A stretch of 64,000 nucleotides of DNA from Antedon bifida (taxonomy: Eukaryota > Echinodermata > Crinoidea > Comatulida > Antedonidae): positions 21,390,001 through 21,454,000 of the forward strand of contig OY727097.1 in the NCBI GenBank assembly GCA_963402885.1, read 5' to 3'. The notes under the pieces were generated by a model. It saw only the letters and a program-made list of their open reading frames with translations. It did no database searches and was not told the DNA's origin. Positions 1 through 12,200 of the stretch are shown here, in pieces. The position numbers and the translations under genes are program-made. Position 1 is the stretch's first letter. Every line of letters begins with the position of its first letter.

Positions 1-240
1 ATATTTAAATCACCTACTAAAACGATTTCGGAATCCTCAAGATGAAGAGAAAGAGAGATATTTTTCTTGTGGGGTGAAATACGTAATCAATACAAACATC
101 CCAATCTAATAGCTCTCCCAAATTTTATTAAAGATCTATAATGAAAATGTATCTATCCACCCCTTGTTTAAGGTCAAACAGAGCAAAATAAGTTTTTATT
201 TTTAATTGTTTAATTTCTTCTATGCAGAAAACTTTGAAGC
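1..240. other. Upstream flank and 5'UTR start of first gene
   Basis: AT-rich DNA with no coding signal. A pyrimidine-rich acceptor ends in TATGCAG at 221-227, so the first visible exon probably starts at 228. An in-frame TGA at 235-237 lies just before the ATG at 241, so 228-240 reads as 5'UTR. At least one non-coding exon and the promoter would then lie left of the window. Confidence 0.5.
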
Positions 241-3200
241 ATGTCATTGTCATTCCAAAAAGAAATGCAAAATGCATTTGGAAAATACTACGACAACTCC
301 AACTATCCAACAACAGTGGCAAATGAACTTGAAGTTTTACAAAAGAAATTTGGAAAAGAAGAATTTCAGGAAAAGTTTGTGAAACCCACTCAGAAGTTGC
401 TACACACACTTCAGGTCTTTAGCAACAAAGTGAACTTTTGTTACATGAGAATTTTAACTAACAAAAATATTTTCTATCACAATTCAAAGATAAGCAAATT
501 ACCTATTATGGTTCTAAAGTTTTATTGTGAAGTTTATAATACAGTAATGGCAAAAATACATTATTCAATATAGATTAGATAAAAACAATTTTGAATTTGT
601 GTCATTGTGTCAAATGTCATTTAATAATTATTCTGATAAAACCATTATTTTAAGGAAAAAAAATTGACAGGTTTATGGTTAAATCAATGTTTAAAGCAAA
701 ATCACTATTGTTAATTTTTTTCAATTAAATTAAATAACTAAATTTAAAATACAAATAGCCTATTTAAAATTGGATTGTTTTTTCATCTTATTGGATTACA
801 ATACCTATTTTTATTTAAAATCCTTCAATCAAGTCCTCTTCTAGTGTTCCTTAATTTCATTTTACTACTATACTACAATTTCCACTATTAAATTTCTTTA
901 AATATTTTGTTTTGCAGGTGCAAATGCAAATGCCTTTATACAAAAAAAAGGATGACCAGACAATAAGGGTTATAGTTCACATTGCATTGAATGAGAAACA
1001 GAAAGTTGAAACAGGAGAGTTCTTATTTTGTGTAAGTTTATCATTTAATTATGTTTAAAAGTAATTTTATAAATAAATCCTGGTAAAATAATTTCAACTA
1101 GATTTGAACTCGTCACTTTGACGAGTTCGGGTTATCCGCGAAAACGTTTACAGTGCTGAATTGTACCTATATCATTGCGGTATTATAATAGTATTTACAG
1201 AATACAGTGTATATGTTATATACAGTGTAGCATAGATGAAATTGAGAGACCCATCTTTCAATCTAATTTTTAACATGATGACGTCATCAAAATGAAATAC
1301 GTAGATAGCAATTTTGGAAGGAAATTATCTGAGCAACAACATATCAACGTGTTGAAGAAATTAGGATACATAGAATATGGAAGCGCGCTCTTTTAAATGT
1401 CATGAACTATGACGCAAAATATGAAATTACGACTTTTATAATTGAACTGGCCATATGATGACGTCACAACATCCGATGCGCATAACTTGAACATGAATTC
1501 GTATCTATAATTCAACAGCTTCCAAAAAAGTTTAAATCAGTATCACTTTTCATTCTGAGGAGCTATAACAAATTTATTGGAATGAAAACAAGTGACCAAA
1601 GTTATTCACCCTTTTGCGCATGATGACGTCATAAAACATTTTAAAATGGTAAATCATGCGAAAGATAATTGATTGACCTATCCAATATCAAAATATGGAG
1701 GAAAATGGAATACGGAAAGGTGGAGATGCACTCTATTAAATGTGATGAGCTATGACGAAATTGTTTAAAAGTTGGTAAAATTACTAGAAAAGGCTAGAAA
1801 AACATAATTCATGCGTGTTCAAAAGATGGTTTTAACACTATGTGCGCACTGCGGACGTACAATTTGCGCGATCTTGATATTTTTATATGCTTAAAATGAC
1901 ATGAAACGCGTAGAAAGTTGATTAGAAATTGATTATTCGTATTTTAAAATGTTAAACGCGCGTGCGCGCATAACCTTCTGTAATACATGCCATTTTTTTT
2001 CCACAGAAAGTTAGTGCATGATATAAATTACACTTTTGCTAAGTTTCAATATAAATTGTTTTATGGTTTTCGATCTAAGTTAAATACGCGAAATTCATAA
2101 AATCGCGCATAACTTACGCTGCACGACTCTAACGTCAAATAACGAAGTTTCTTGCACATCAACAGTTAGAGGTCAATCTTCTGACAAAGTTATATAATCT
2201 TTTGTTGACAAGTATTAGAGATACGCTGCTGACAAAATTCGTGGAAAGAAAGAAAAACTAGATTTGAACTCGTCACTTTGATGAGTTAGTTATCCGCACG
2301 ACAAACGCCACGTGCACGTCATATGTTGGAATTTCGCACTCAGAAAAAAGATTATGGCATTATGACAAGAACTGAAAAATATGATATGTTGTTAGTGATG
2401 AATTCTGTCTTAGAATCATGTAGAAAGTTGATTAGAAATTAATTTTGAAATTTTAAATGCGCGTGCACGCGTAACTTCTTGTACAACATGCCATTTTTAA
2501 TCCACAGAAAGTTTGCCCTTGATATTAGACTTAAATTTTCACAGAGTTTCATAAACAAATGTTTGGTTTTTAATCTATGATCAATCATTGAAATTCATAA
2601 AATATAATATAAGTCATGTTGCGCAACTCGTCGTCTTTTAAAAATACATGCTACATAACTTCATATAATAATACGGTAATAATAATACCGGTAATAATAA
2701 TACGGTAATAATCATAATAATAATAATAATAATAATAATTTAGGTATTTGTATAGCGCCAGAATCAACTAAACCGAAGTAAAAATCAAAGGCGCTTATAT
2801 TGGATGTTAAAAAGATGCGTTTTAAGTTCTTTTTAAAAAATAGCAATAGAAGTTGATTTAGTAAAATGACGAGGGGAGAATTCCAAAGAGAAGCAGCAGA
2901 GAACATAAAAGACCTTTGTCCATAAGATTTGGTGTTAATTCTAGGAACAAGTAGTAGGTTTTGATCAGCCGAACGAAGATGTAAAGAAACATTTGAACTA
3001 AACTATTATATGAATATAAATGTCCATATGTTGACAAAGTTAGTAAGCAGATGCTTATAAAAGAAAAAACCGCATTTAAATATAAAATTCATTAATAAAT
3101 GTAAATCAGCTCAAGATTATAATTTAATAGAAGTTTTCCAACAAAATACTACATTAATACTAAGCAAGCAATTTAATTTTTATTTTTGATTTATAAAAGA

Positions 3201-6200
3201 AGAATGGGTTTACAAATTACTTTCTGAAATCAAATTTATTTTATTTTTTTTATTTATTCAGATCCAACAGTGTAAAAAAAACACCAAAACCGGATTGCCA
3301 TAAAATATACATTTGATTTACATAAAAAAGAACAAGGAACAAACAGATTTATATATTATTAAAAATGACATTAAAAGCAGAAGTATTACAACTAAAAATA
3401 TCGATGTAAAGAAACATTTGAACTAAACTATTATATGAATGAGCAACCCGACAAAAAATACCGTTTTTACATACATTACACAAGAAAACTGCACTTTTAA
3501 AAGTTTATTAATACAAAGTTTACACACAGGGACACGAAAATGAAATTGAGAGACAAATTTACAATCAAACTTTGAATTTAGGCATTTACAAAGGAAAGAT
3601 TATGTCGGTTCGTGTGCGTCTAGTACTTGGCAAGAATTTACTGGTGTTGAGAGAACCGGCTGCTGGCCGAGGAACTTTATGAATTTAGTATGAATCCGAT
3701 CGATTCTTGTGGCATGATTTTGGGATATTGAGTTGTAGATAACAGAACAGAAGTCCAAGGACGGAGTAATTAATGAGGTATAAAGTGCAAATTTAGCTGG
3801 AGGTGAAAGATATTTGCAATGTCTCCACATCAGCCCGAGCAGCCGGTTCGATTTTTTAGCGATAGTATCCACGTGAGTAGAACAAGTTGATTTTTCATCC
3901 ACGTGAACGCCAAGATCTCGGTGCACTTCAACCCTTTCCAGCGAATCACAATTAATTTTGTATTCGTAAGCGACAAGATTTTCTTTCTTTTTTAAAGAAC
4001 ATGTTAAAACTTTACATTTCTCAGGCTTCAGGGACAGTTTCCAGACGGTGGTCCATTCGAATAGACGATCTATGTCTCCCTGAAGCGCACGCGAGTCATC
4101 TGGGGTTTTGGTAATCTTGTAGATCGAACGCAAGGCATCGGGAATGTAAGGCGGGGAATTTCGTTAATATAAACATTGAAAAGGATAGGGAGAACTCCAG
4201 AGAGGACGGGGAGGAGATTTGATTCTTCCCCCTTCAAAAACCACTCTCTGGAGTCTCCCCAAGTAACTCTTGAACCAAGCATGAAGATTACCACAGATTC
4301 CAAATTGCTTGAGTTTGAGAAGAAGAAGATTATGGGGTATTGTATCGAAAGCTTTAGTGAAATCTGTGTAAATAATATCGCATTGATGTCTATGCTCTAT
4401 GGCTTCATATAAGGTAGACATAAGCGTGGCCAAATTGGTCTCACACGATCTACCAGACATGAAGCCATGTTGTTCAGTAGGCGAATAATGATGTTGTTCA
4501 AGACATCAGCGTTTACCTCCGGGAGACATCGATACACCGCAGGTTCAGTGTCCCTGGAGTCTGAGAAATTAGAAACAAAAAAATTATTAAACATATACAA
4601 ACTTTTCTTTTAAATAACTTTCACAACTGGAACAAGGTCTCTAATAGTAGCATATACAATATCGTAAAATATATCAAGCTTATCGTTTACATTGTTACTA
4701 AAATCAAATAGGACTTCCCAAGGGACCCTTTTATAAGTTTCGTTAAGTTCTTCAAAGTTTGCTTTTTTATAATTAAATTGATATCTAGTAAAATTATTAG
4801 CAAAAGCAATGTTATCGTCAAACTTGAGCATGAAAGAGATTGATTTGTGGTCAGAATCGAACACATTTTGACCAGTTTTTATCTCATATACCAAATCGTT
4901 GTTGTTACTCAAGACTAAATCCAGAATTTTATTGTTACAAGTTATTTAAGTTGCATTGTGTTAGGTTAAGTCCATCGAGAACAGAGTCTGTAAATAGTTC
5001 AGATATGGAGTTAGCTGGTGCGTGGTATGTACCATCAGGAAGCCAGAGTATGTCCAAGAAATTAAAATCTCCTACGATTAGGAGTTTATGGTCTGGATAG
5101 CTCTGCATGGATGACTCCAAAGTTTCGAGGAGATGTTCAACAGAGTCGCATTTGAGATCAGGTGGTCGATAGTAAGTGGCAACTAGTAATTTCAAAGATC
5201 GAGATATAATCACTTTGGCCCAAATGATTTCGTTGACATCGTCTTCCAGGTGAAATAATCTACGTCTGGTCAATCGATTTGAGATGTACATAATAACACC
5301 TCCTCCACGTCGTCCGTCCTGCCTATCTCGTCTGTAGAGCCTAAAGTCAGGCATAAGAAAGGGTTTACTAAATTACTTTATTATCTATATATAAATTTAC
5401 GTAAGGGCAAAATTCGTTAAATCACGCATTTTTTCTAGAATGTTTACTCGATGGTATATAAAGTTGGTTAAAATCTCGGTACTGATTTAAACCACCAGTA
5501 ACACTGTTTACTAATTAAATTGAGTTAGATAAATATGTTATTGACAATTAAAACGAATTTAGGTTCAACGATTTGCACCAAATAGGGGTGTTTTCCGATC
5601 GTGGTATACACTGTCTAATGGATGTCCTCTTGAAAAATATTTGCACACAATAATACGAGGATGCATCGCATTTTCCTATCTCCTCCTACGATAATTGTTT
5701 TTAATGGCTGAAAACCGGTTGAACAGCTCAAGTACAGTATCATAATGTTGAAGACAGGCCGATTTTCTTTAAAAAATACTATTTTGATAGAGTTAATATA
5801 CGTTTATACAAATGTATTGATTTGCGATGAATGGAACATTCCAATCTCTGTTTCACAAGTTTCTATTCCCTCAGGCGTCGTAAAGACAAGTCAGTCATAA
5901 CAGAAATTCGATCCATTTTTTTCCAATCTGTGCTGCAGAGGTTGGATATAGGTATTTTTTTAACGGATAATGAGCTAACCTTTCCAGTCGTCGTCTATGT
6001 ACAATTAACTTTATTATTGCAGTTAAACCACCATCCACACCACCACCCTCCCCCTCACTGGCATGAGTAGCGTTGTAAAGCCAGTAGAGGACAGGCTTAC
6101 AGTACGAAGGATTACATGCCCTAAACGCAGAACAACTTTGGTGGTTAGGAACCAACTTAAGTATGGATTGGCTCTAAGAAACAATTGAAAACCATTAGGC

Positions 6201-9200
6201 CTACTAATTAAGTTGAGTTAGATAATTATCTATTGACGATTAAAGCGAATTTACGATTTACCACGAATAGAGGTCTTTACTTTATTACTGACAGTTCCTT
6301 CTGAACGTTTGTATTAATTAATAATGTAATTACAAAAAAATATAAACGTCGTATTAGTGATGTATCGTTACATGTACTGTACTATTTCAATCGACTATGA
6401 TGGTGACAGTTTCAACAAAGTATTAAATCGCAATGTTTTACTGTGTTTAGTGAATATTATTTGTAAAACATGAAAACAATTAATATTTTGTTACTAAATG
6501 GATAAAGAATACATTTAAAAATTGTTCGTCTTTGCACCCATCCTCTTCCCCATCCATCAACCCTAATGTTACATACAAAATACAAATTCAGTTTGTTACA
6601 AAACAATTGGTCTTATTTTGTGACAAGTTTCTCTTTCGGAAGTAATTCCCAGGGTGCTAATTTTAGTTGAGTACATAAATCACCACGTCTATTTTTTCGT
6701 TCCTGTAAACGACATGTATTATTGTCCTGCATGTACATTTGAAGTCGCCAGTTTTTTACCGCTGAAATCACTATGTATTCGAGAACCATCTGTGGGCACG
6801 ACCTAGATGGTACGCTCGCTTCGCTCGCGTAACATCTAGTATATATAATTTTCTAATAGATGTTTTTTGTACAGTTTTCTAAATACATGAACATTTGTGG
6901 AGTTTTTAAGTTCAACGGAGAGTTTATTCTATATTAAAATTCCTTTATTTATTAAACATAATTTATTTGTTTTAACGTAGTTTTCCTTAAATTGGTATTA
7001 AAATGTTCATGCTGTCTGGTATTATTGTTATGGATATCTTTATTTTGTTTAAATTACCGTTGGATTATAGGAGGAAGTTGTTATCGACTTTGTACATTAT
7101 TATGGCAGTATTTAATTCAATTACATCAATTATATTTAATATTGGTTTAGTGTGAGCTAAATAGTCAGCTTTATAGACAATTCTAATTACCCTTTTTTGT
7201 AACAAAAACAAATGCTGTAATGTACTTTTATAAGTGTTACCCCATATTTCACAACAATAATTAATGTATGGTAATACAGAATAAATAATACACTACTTTC
7301 AAGTAGTTTTCTTAAGCTATAAATTATACTGATGTTTTTAGCAATTTTTGTTTGTATGCGTTTAACATGTTTTTTCCAATTTGGCTTACAATCAATTTCT
7401 ATTCCAAGAAATGTAGTGCTATAAACCCGGTCAATTTCTATTGTTACTTTGGTTTCACATGTAACGTTTTTGGAATGGAAGATTATATAATTTGTTTTTT
7501 TATTTAACGTTTAAAGAAAGTTTATTCACTGCAAACCATATAATGAAGTTTATTTAACTCATTACTGACAATACTGCTTGTTTCAAATTTTTGCCTGAGC
7601 AAATAAGATTTTTATCATCAGCAAAATAATAAGATAAAATTAAGCAATGACGACACACGATAAATATCATTTATGTACAGCAAAAATAAGGAGGGCCCCA
7701 AAATTGAACCAAAATTGCTATAGGATCAGACATTTCATTATGAACTGATACTATTTGGATCCTATTTGATAAATAACATTTTAACCACTTTGAAGCCACA
7801 CCTCGAATTCCATAATATTCTAATTTTTTTAGTAAGATGTCATGGTCATGGATAGAAAAAAAAAGATCCTGACAATAACAAGGGGTTATCAACCAATAAT
7901 ATTCCTGCCACACAAATCTTCAAAATTATTCTATGCATTTGATTTGGTTTAGTATTAAAAACCCAGCTAGGCACCATAACATTACCCAAGTAACTAGACC
8001 TTTATACCTTCCAACATGCTGTTGTGTGTGACCAATAATGAGCTTTTAACAATTAAAGAAAGAACATTTATACAGATGCTCAGTTCTAAATTTACATGAA
8101 ATTGTCGTGAAAAAGGTCAACAGCATTTAATCATCAAAAGCAAAAAACAATGCTGCAGAAACACAAATTGTTAAGTTTATTCATTTACATTTTATTTTTA
8201 TTTCACTGGTTTTTATATTTTGCAATTTTTTTTTGTATGGGAGATTTGTTACCTACTTCCTACTTCTTAAATTAAATTGTGGTCTACCAGTAAACCCATG
8301 GTTTGTTTGCCTTAATAATAATTCATATGGCATGATTAAGTATATGCGCACTCTTCCCGGCCCCTGACAAATTATTTTTTTTAAAAACAAGCAAATTGTC
8401 AATAATAATATTCGGAACTATTACGGCCATTTGTAAAATCTGGTGTTATACGAAAGAAATGACACAGAGAGACGACCATGTAAGTTACGATAAGTATAAG
8501 TGTTTAATGGCAAAACAACACGTCCTTTATATAAGTAATACCTAGCACGCCACCACTCAGGTGTGTATGCAAATTGGGGTCTAGCGCCACCATATTACAT
8601 CCCCCTTATCGACAAAAAATAGAAAGCTAGCTATGCAATCAACATTTTTTTTTTTTTAGATTTTTTTAGAATATATAACAACATCCCCTTCACAGCAAAC
8701 TTGAAGATTTATTGTTACCACTTTACTAATTGTTTATTTTATTTATAATTGTTTTAAATTCGAAACAGCTTTAACAAACTTGAAACAACATACTAGCATA
8801 ATATCATACAATCACATTTGGAATAAACACAATAATAATAAGAATAATAAAACTCTGTATTTTCAATAACATACTAAGTTATAAATGTTCGCAATATCGT
8901 TACAATTTTGAGGTAGTCGTAGTTCGTATCATGGTTTATATCGATCAGGGATTTTCACTTCCCGTCCGGACCTTGTACGAATTGTAGGTTGTTCTGGTTC
9001 GATCTCAGTTCTGCTCACATCTGGTTCATCCTGTGGGTCTGGGTTGAGAGGTTTGTTAGGTACGGTTGCTTCTTGTAGTACAGGCGTACTGACTGGTATT
9101 TCTCGGATGTGTTGTCGATTTCGTCTGGTGATTTTACCATTAGGACTCTGAACGAAGAATGATCTTGGTTCGTCAGCTATCTGATGGATAGTGGCCGGAT

Positions 9201-12200
9201 CCCAGCACTTAGAACTTTGGTCTGACCTGTTGACCTGGAATTAATGGGGTTAGTTCATTTGTACGAGCATGCAAGTCATAGTAATGTTTTTGAACTTGTT
9301 GTCTTTTCTTCAATTCGTCGTATATTTTGTCAGAGTCATTGGTGTTGGTTAGGCTTATCTTTGTTGGTAGACTGCATTTCAATTTTCTTCCCATTAATAG
9401 TTGAGCTGGACTGGGAAGAGATTGACTAACTGGTGTAGATCTCCAATGAAGAAGTGCAAGTTCATAATCGGTTGACGATTGTTTAGCTTTCTTTAATATT
9501 GATTTTACCGTCCGTATTTGACGTTTGATGTACCCATTACCTTGGGGTCGTCGGGGTGAAGAAGTTGTATGATCGAAACTCCAGGCTTTAGCAAATTCTT
9601 TGAACACGAAACTGGAAAAATGCGGGCCATTATCACTTACAACTTTGGATGGAACGCCATGTTCGCCGAATACTTGCTTGAAAACATCGATGACGACTCT
9701 GCTTGGACTAGATTCAGGTAGTTTGCGAATGATCGGGTACTTCGAGTAATAGTCAGATATAATTAGCCATTGATGATCGTCGAACGTAAACAAATCAGCT
9801 CCAAGTACGCTCCATGGTTTAGTTGGTATGTCATGTTGCAGGAGAGGCTCGGACATTTGTGATGGTTGGTGCTGTTGACATATGGAGCATGATTGAACTA
9901 ATTGGTCAATGTCTTTATTGATGTTCGGCCAAAATACAGTGTCCTTAGCAAGTAGTTTTGTTTTTTCTTGACCAAGGTGGGCGGTATGTAATTGTAGCAG
10001 TATATCACGTTGCATAGTTGAGGATATTACGATGCGTTGAGCTTTAAGCACAAGGCCGTTGTCGGTTGACATCTCGTCTCTGTAACTCCAATATGGTCGC
10101 ATATCTGTTGGTAACTGTTTTCCGGCCAACCATTGGTGATGATGCCTTTAAGTTGGTTTAGGATTGGGTCTTTGGTGGTTTGTTGTTGAAGTTGGGTTAC
10201 TTTTTCTGTGGAGAAACGAACAAGATCAACACGTACATCCAAATCAATGATTTGATTATTATTCATTAGGCAGACGTGATAAACCATCGGCAAGTTGATT
10301 TTTGACTCCTGGTAAATGTTCAATAGTAAAATTATATCCTTGTAATTTAATCAGCATCCGTTGCAATCTAGGAGGTGCAGATGTTAGTGGTTTATTTGTT
10401 ATCATTATCAATGGCTTATGATCCGTAATAACGTGAAAACTTCGTCCAAATAAAAAAGGTGTGAAATCTTTGTACTCCAAATACAATTGATAATAGTTCT
10501 CGCTCGATACATGCATAACGTTGTTCGGTGTCTGTAAGGCTTTTACTCGCATAAGTAATTGGTTTGAGTTGATCGTTACGATCATATTGTAACAGTGTTG
10601 CCCCTAGTCCCCGTATGCTTGTGTCGCATTGAAGAATGACAGGTTTGTTTACATCATAATATTATAGTAAAGTTGTTTCGGAAACTTCACGTTTTAAAGC
10701 TTCAAATGCTTTTGCATGATGTGTTTCCCAAAGGAACTCAACGTCCTTCTTACTCTCAACACTGTTGTTTTCGTGCTGAAGTCTTTAATGAAACACGAGA
10801 GGTAAGTCATAGTTCCAAGAAATTGTTGAAGTTCTGTTTTGTTTGTAGGCTCAGGCATGGCTCTTAAGTCTTGAACTTTCTTGGGGTCTGGTTTAATTCC
10901 CTTATTGGTATAAACGTTACCAAAGAATGTTATATTATCTTGTTTGATGTGACATTTGGTCGAGTTTAAAACGAGGCCGGATTGTTCTGCAACTTTCATG
11001 AAGTTAATCAGGTTAGTATCATGTTCTTGTTCAGTGGAACCAAATACTGCTATGTCGTCTGCAATTCCACAAACACCTTCGCATTTTCCAATGATTCGAT
11101 CCATCTCAAGCTGAAATATATCCTGGCTCACAGACAATCCGAAAGGCAAACGCTGGAAGCAATAGCATCCAAAGGGTGTTTGAAAAGTGGTAAGTTTCTG
11201 GCTGTCGTGATCTAACTTTACTGACCAATAACCAGCTTTGGCATCGAGTTTGGAAAAAAACTTTGCGTTGGCGAATCTATGATTCATTTCTTCAAGTGTC
11301 GGAATTCTGTGTTGCGGACGGACAAGAGCCATGTTTAAATATTTAGGGTCCAAACAAACACGAATGCTACCATCTGTTTTTGTCACATACGTTAGTGAGC
11401 TTACCCACTCTGTTGGCTCTTCAATTGGCTTTATGATATTTAACTGCTCCATCTTTGAAAGTTCAGCCTTTATCATTTCCTTTAAAGCAATAGGTGTACG
11501 TCTCGGTGCATTCATTCGACTGGGAACGTTGGGATCAACAACAAGCTTATGTACCGTTTTGAATTCACCAATACCATCAAACTGGTCCGGGTAAAGTTTA
11601 ATAAGTTCTTCGATGTTATTAACTACGGGATTGTGTTTGGTTGGTGTGTTGTTGATATTACAGTGCAGTGTTACAATGCGGAGTTGTTCGCATGTTGGAA
11701 GACCGATTACAGCTGGGCCTGGAACATCAACAACAAAAAATGTGGTATTCAACCATGTAGAGTTCTCGTAACAGCAATGTATCCTTGTTGTACCAAAACA
11801 TTTTATTTTTGTATCGTTGTAAGCCGTCAAAACGTTCTGCGTGGCTTCCAATGCATTTGGTTGTGGGTAGCCTTTTGCATTCAAATTGTACGGGAACATG
11901 TGACGGTATGTTCTAAGTGGGAGCGTGTTTGCTTGTGCGCCAGTATCAACTTTTAATTGTAAGTTATGCGTGCCTGGTTTGCCGTCAAGTTTTACTTTGA
12001 GATTTGCGAAAGCTTCATCTCGGGGTTTCGGTCCGTCTTGGAAACAGAAACTGGATACTTGTATTGAGGAGAATGAAAATGATTCAAATTGCGTATTCAT
12101 GCAATTAGTATCGTTATCATCGGTATGCGTCTGTTCAGACTGTCCCAAATAATGTACGTTTCTATCATATCCATAAGGGCGGTTGCGTTGGTATCCACCC

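Noticed and set aside
6803..6839. Rho-independent style terminator
   Set aside because: The hairpin has no T-tract and the context is eukaryotic intron DNA.
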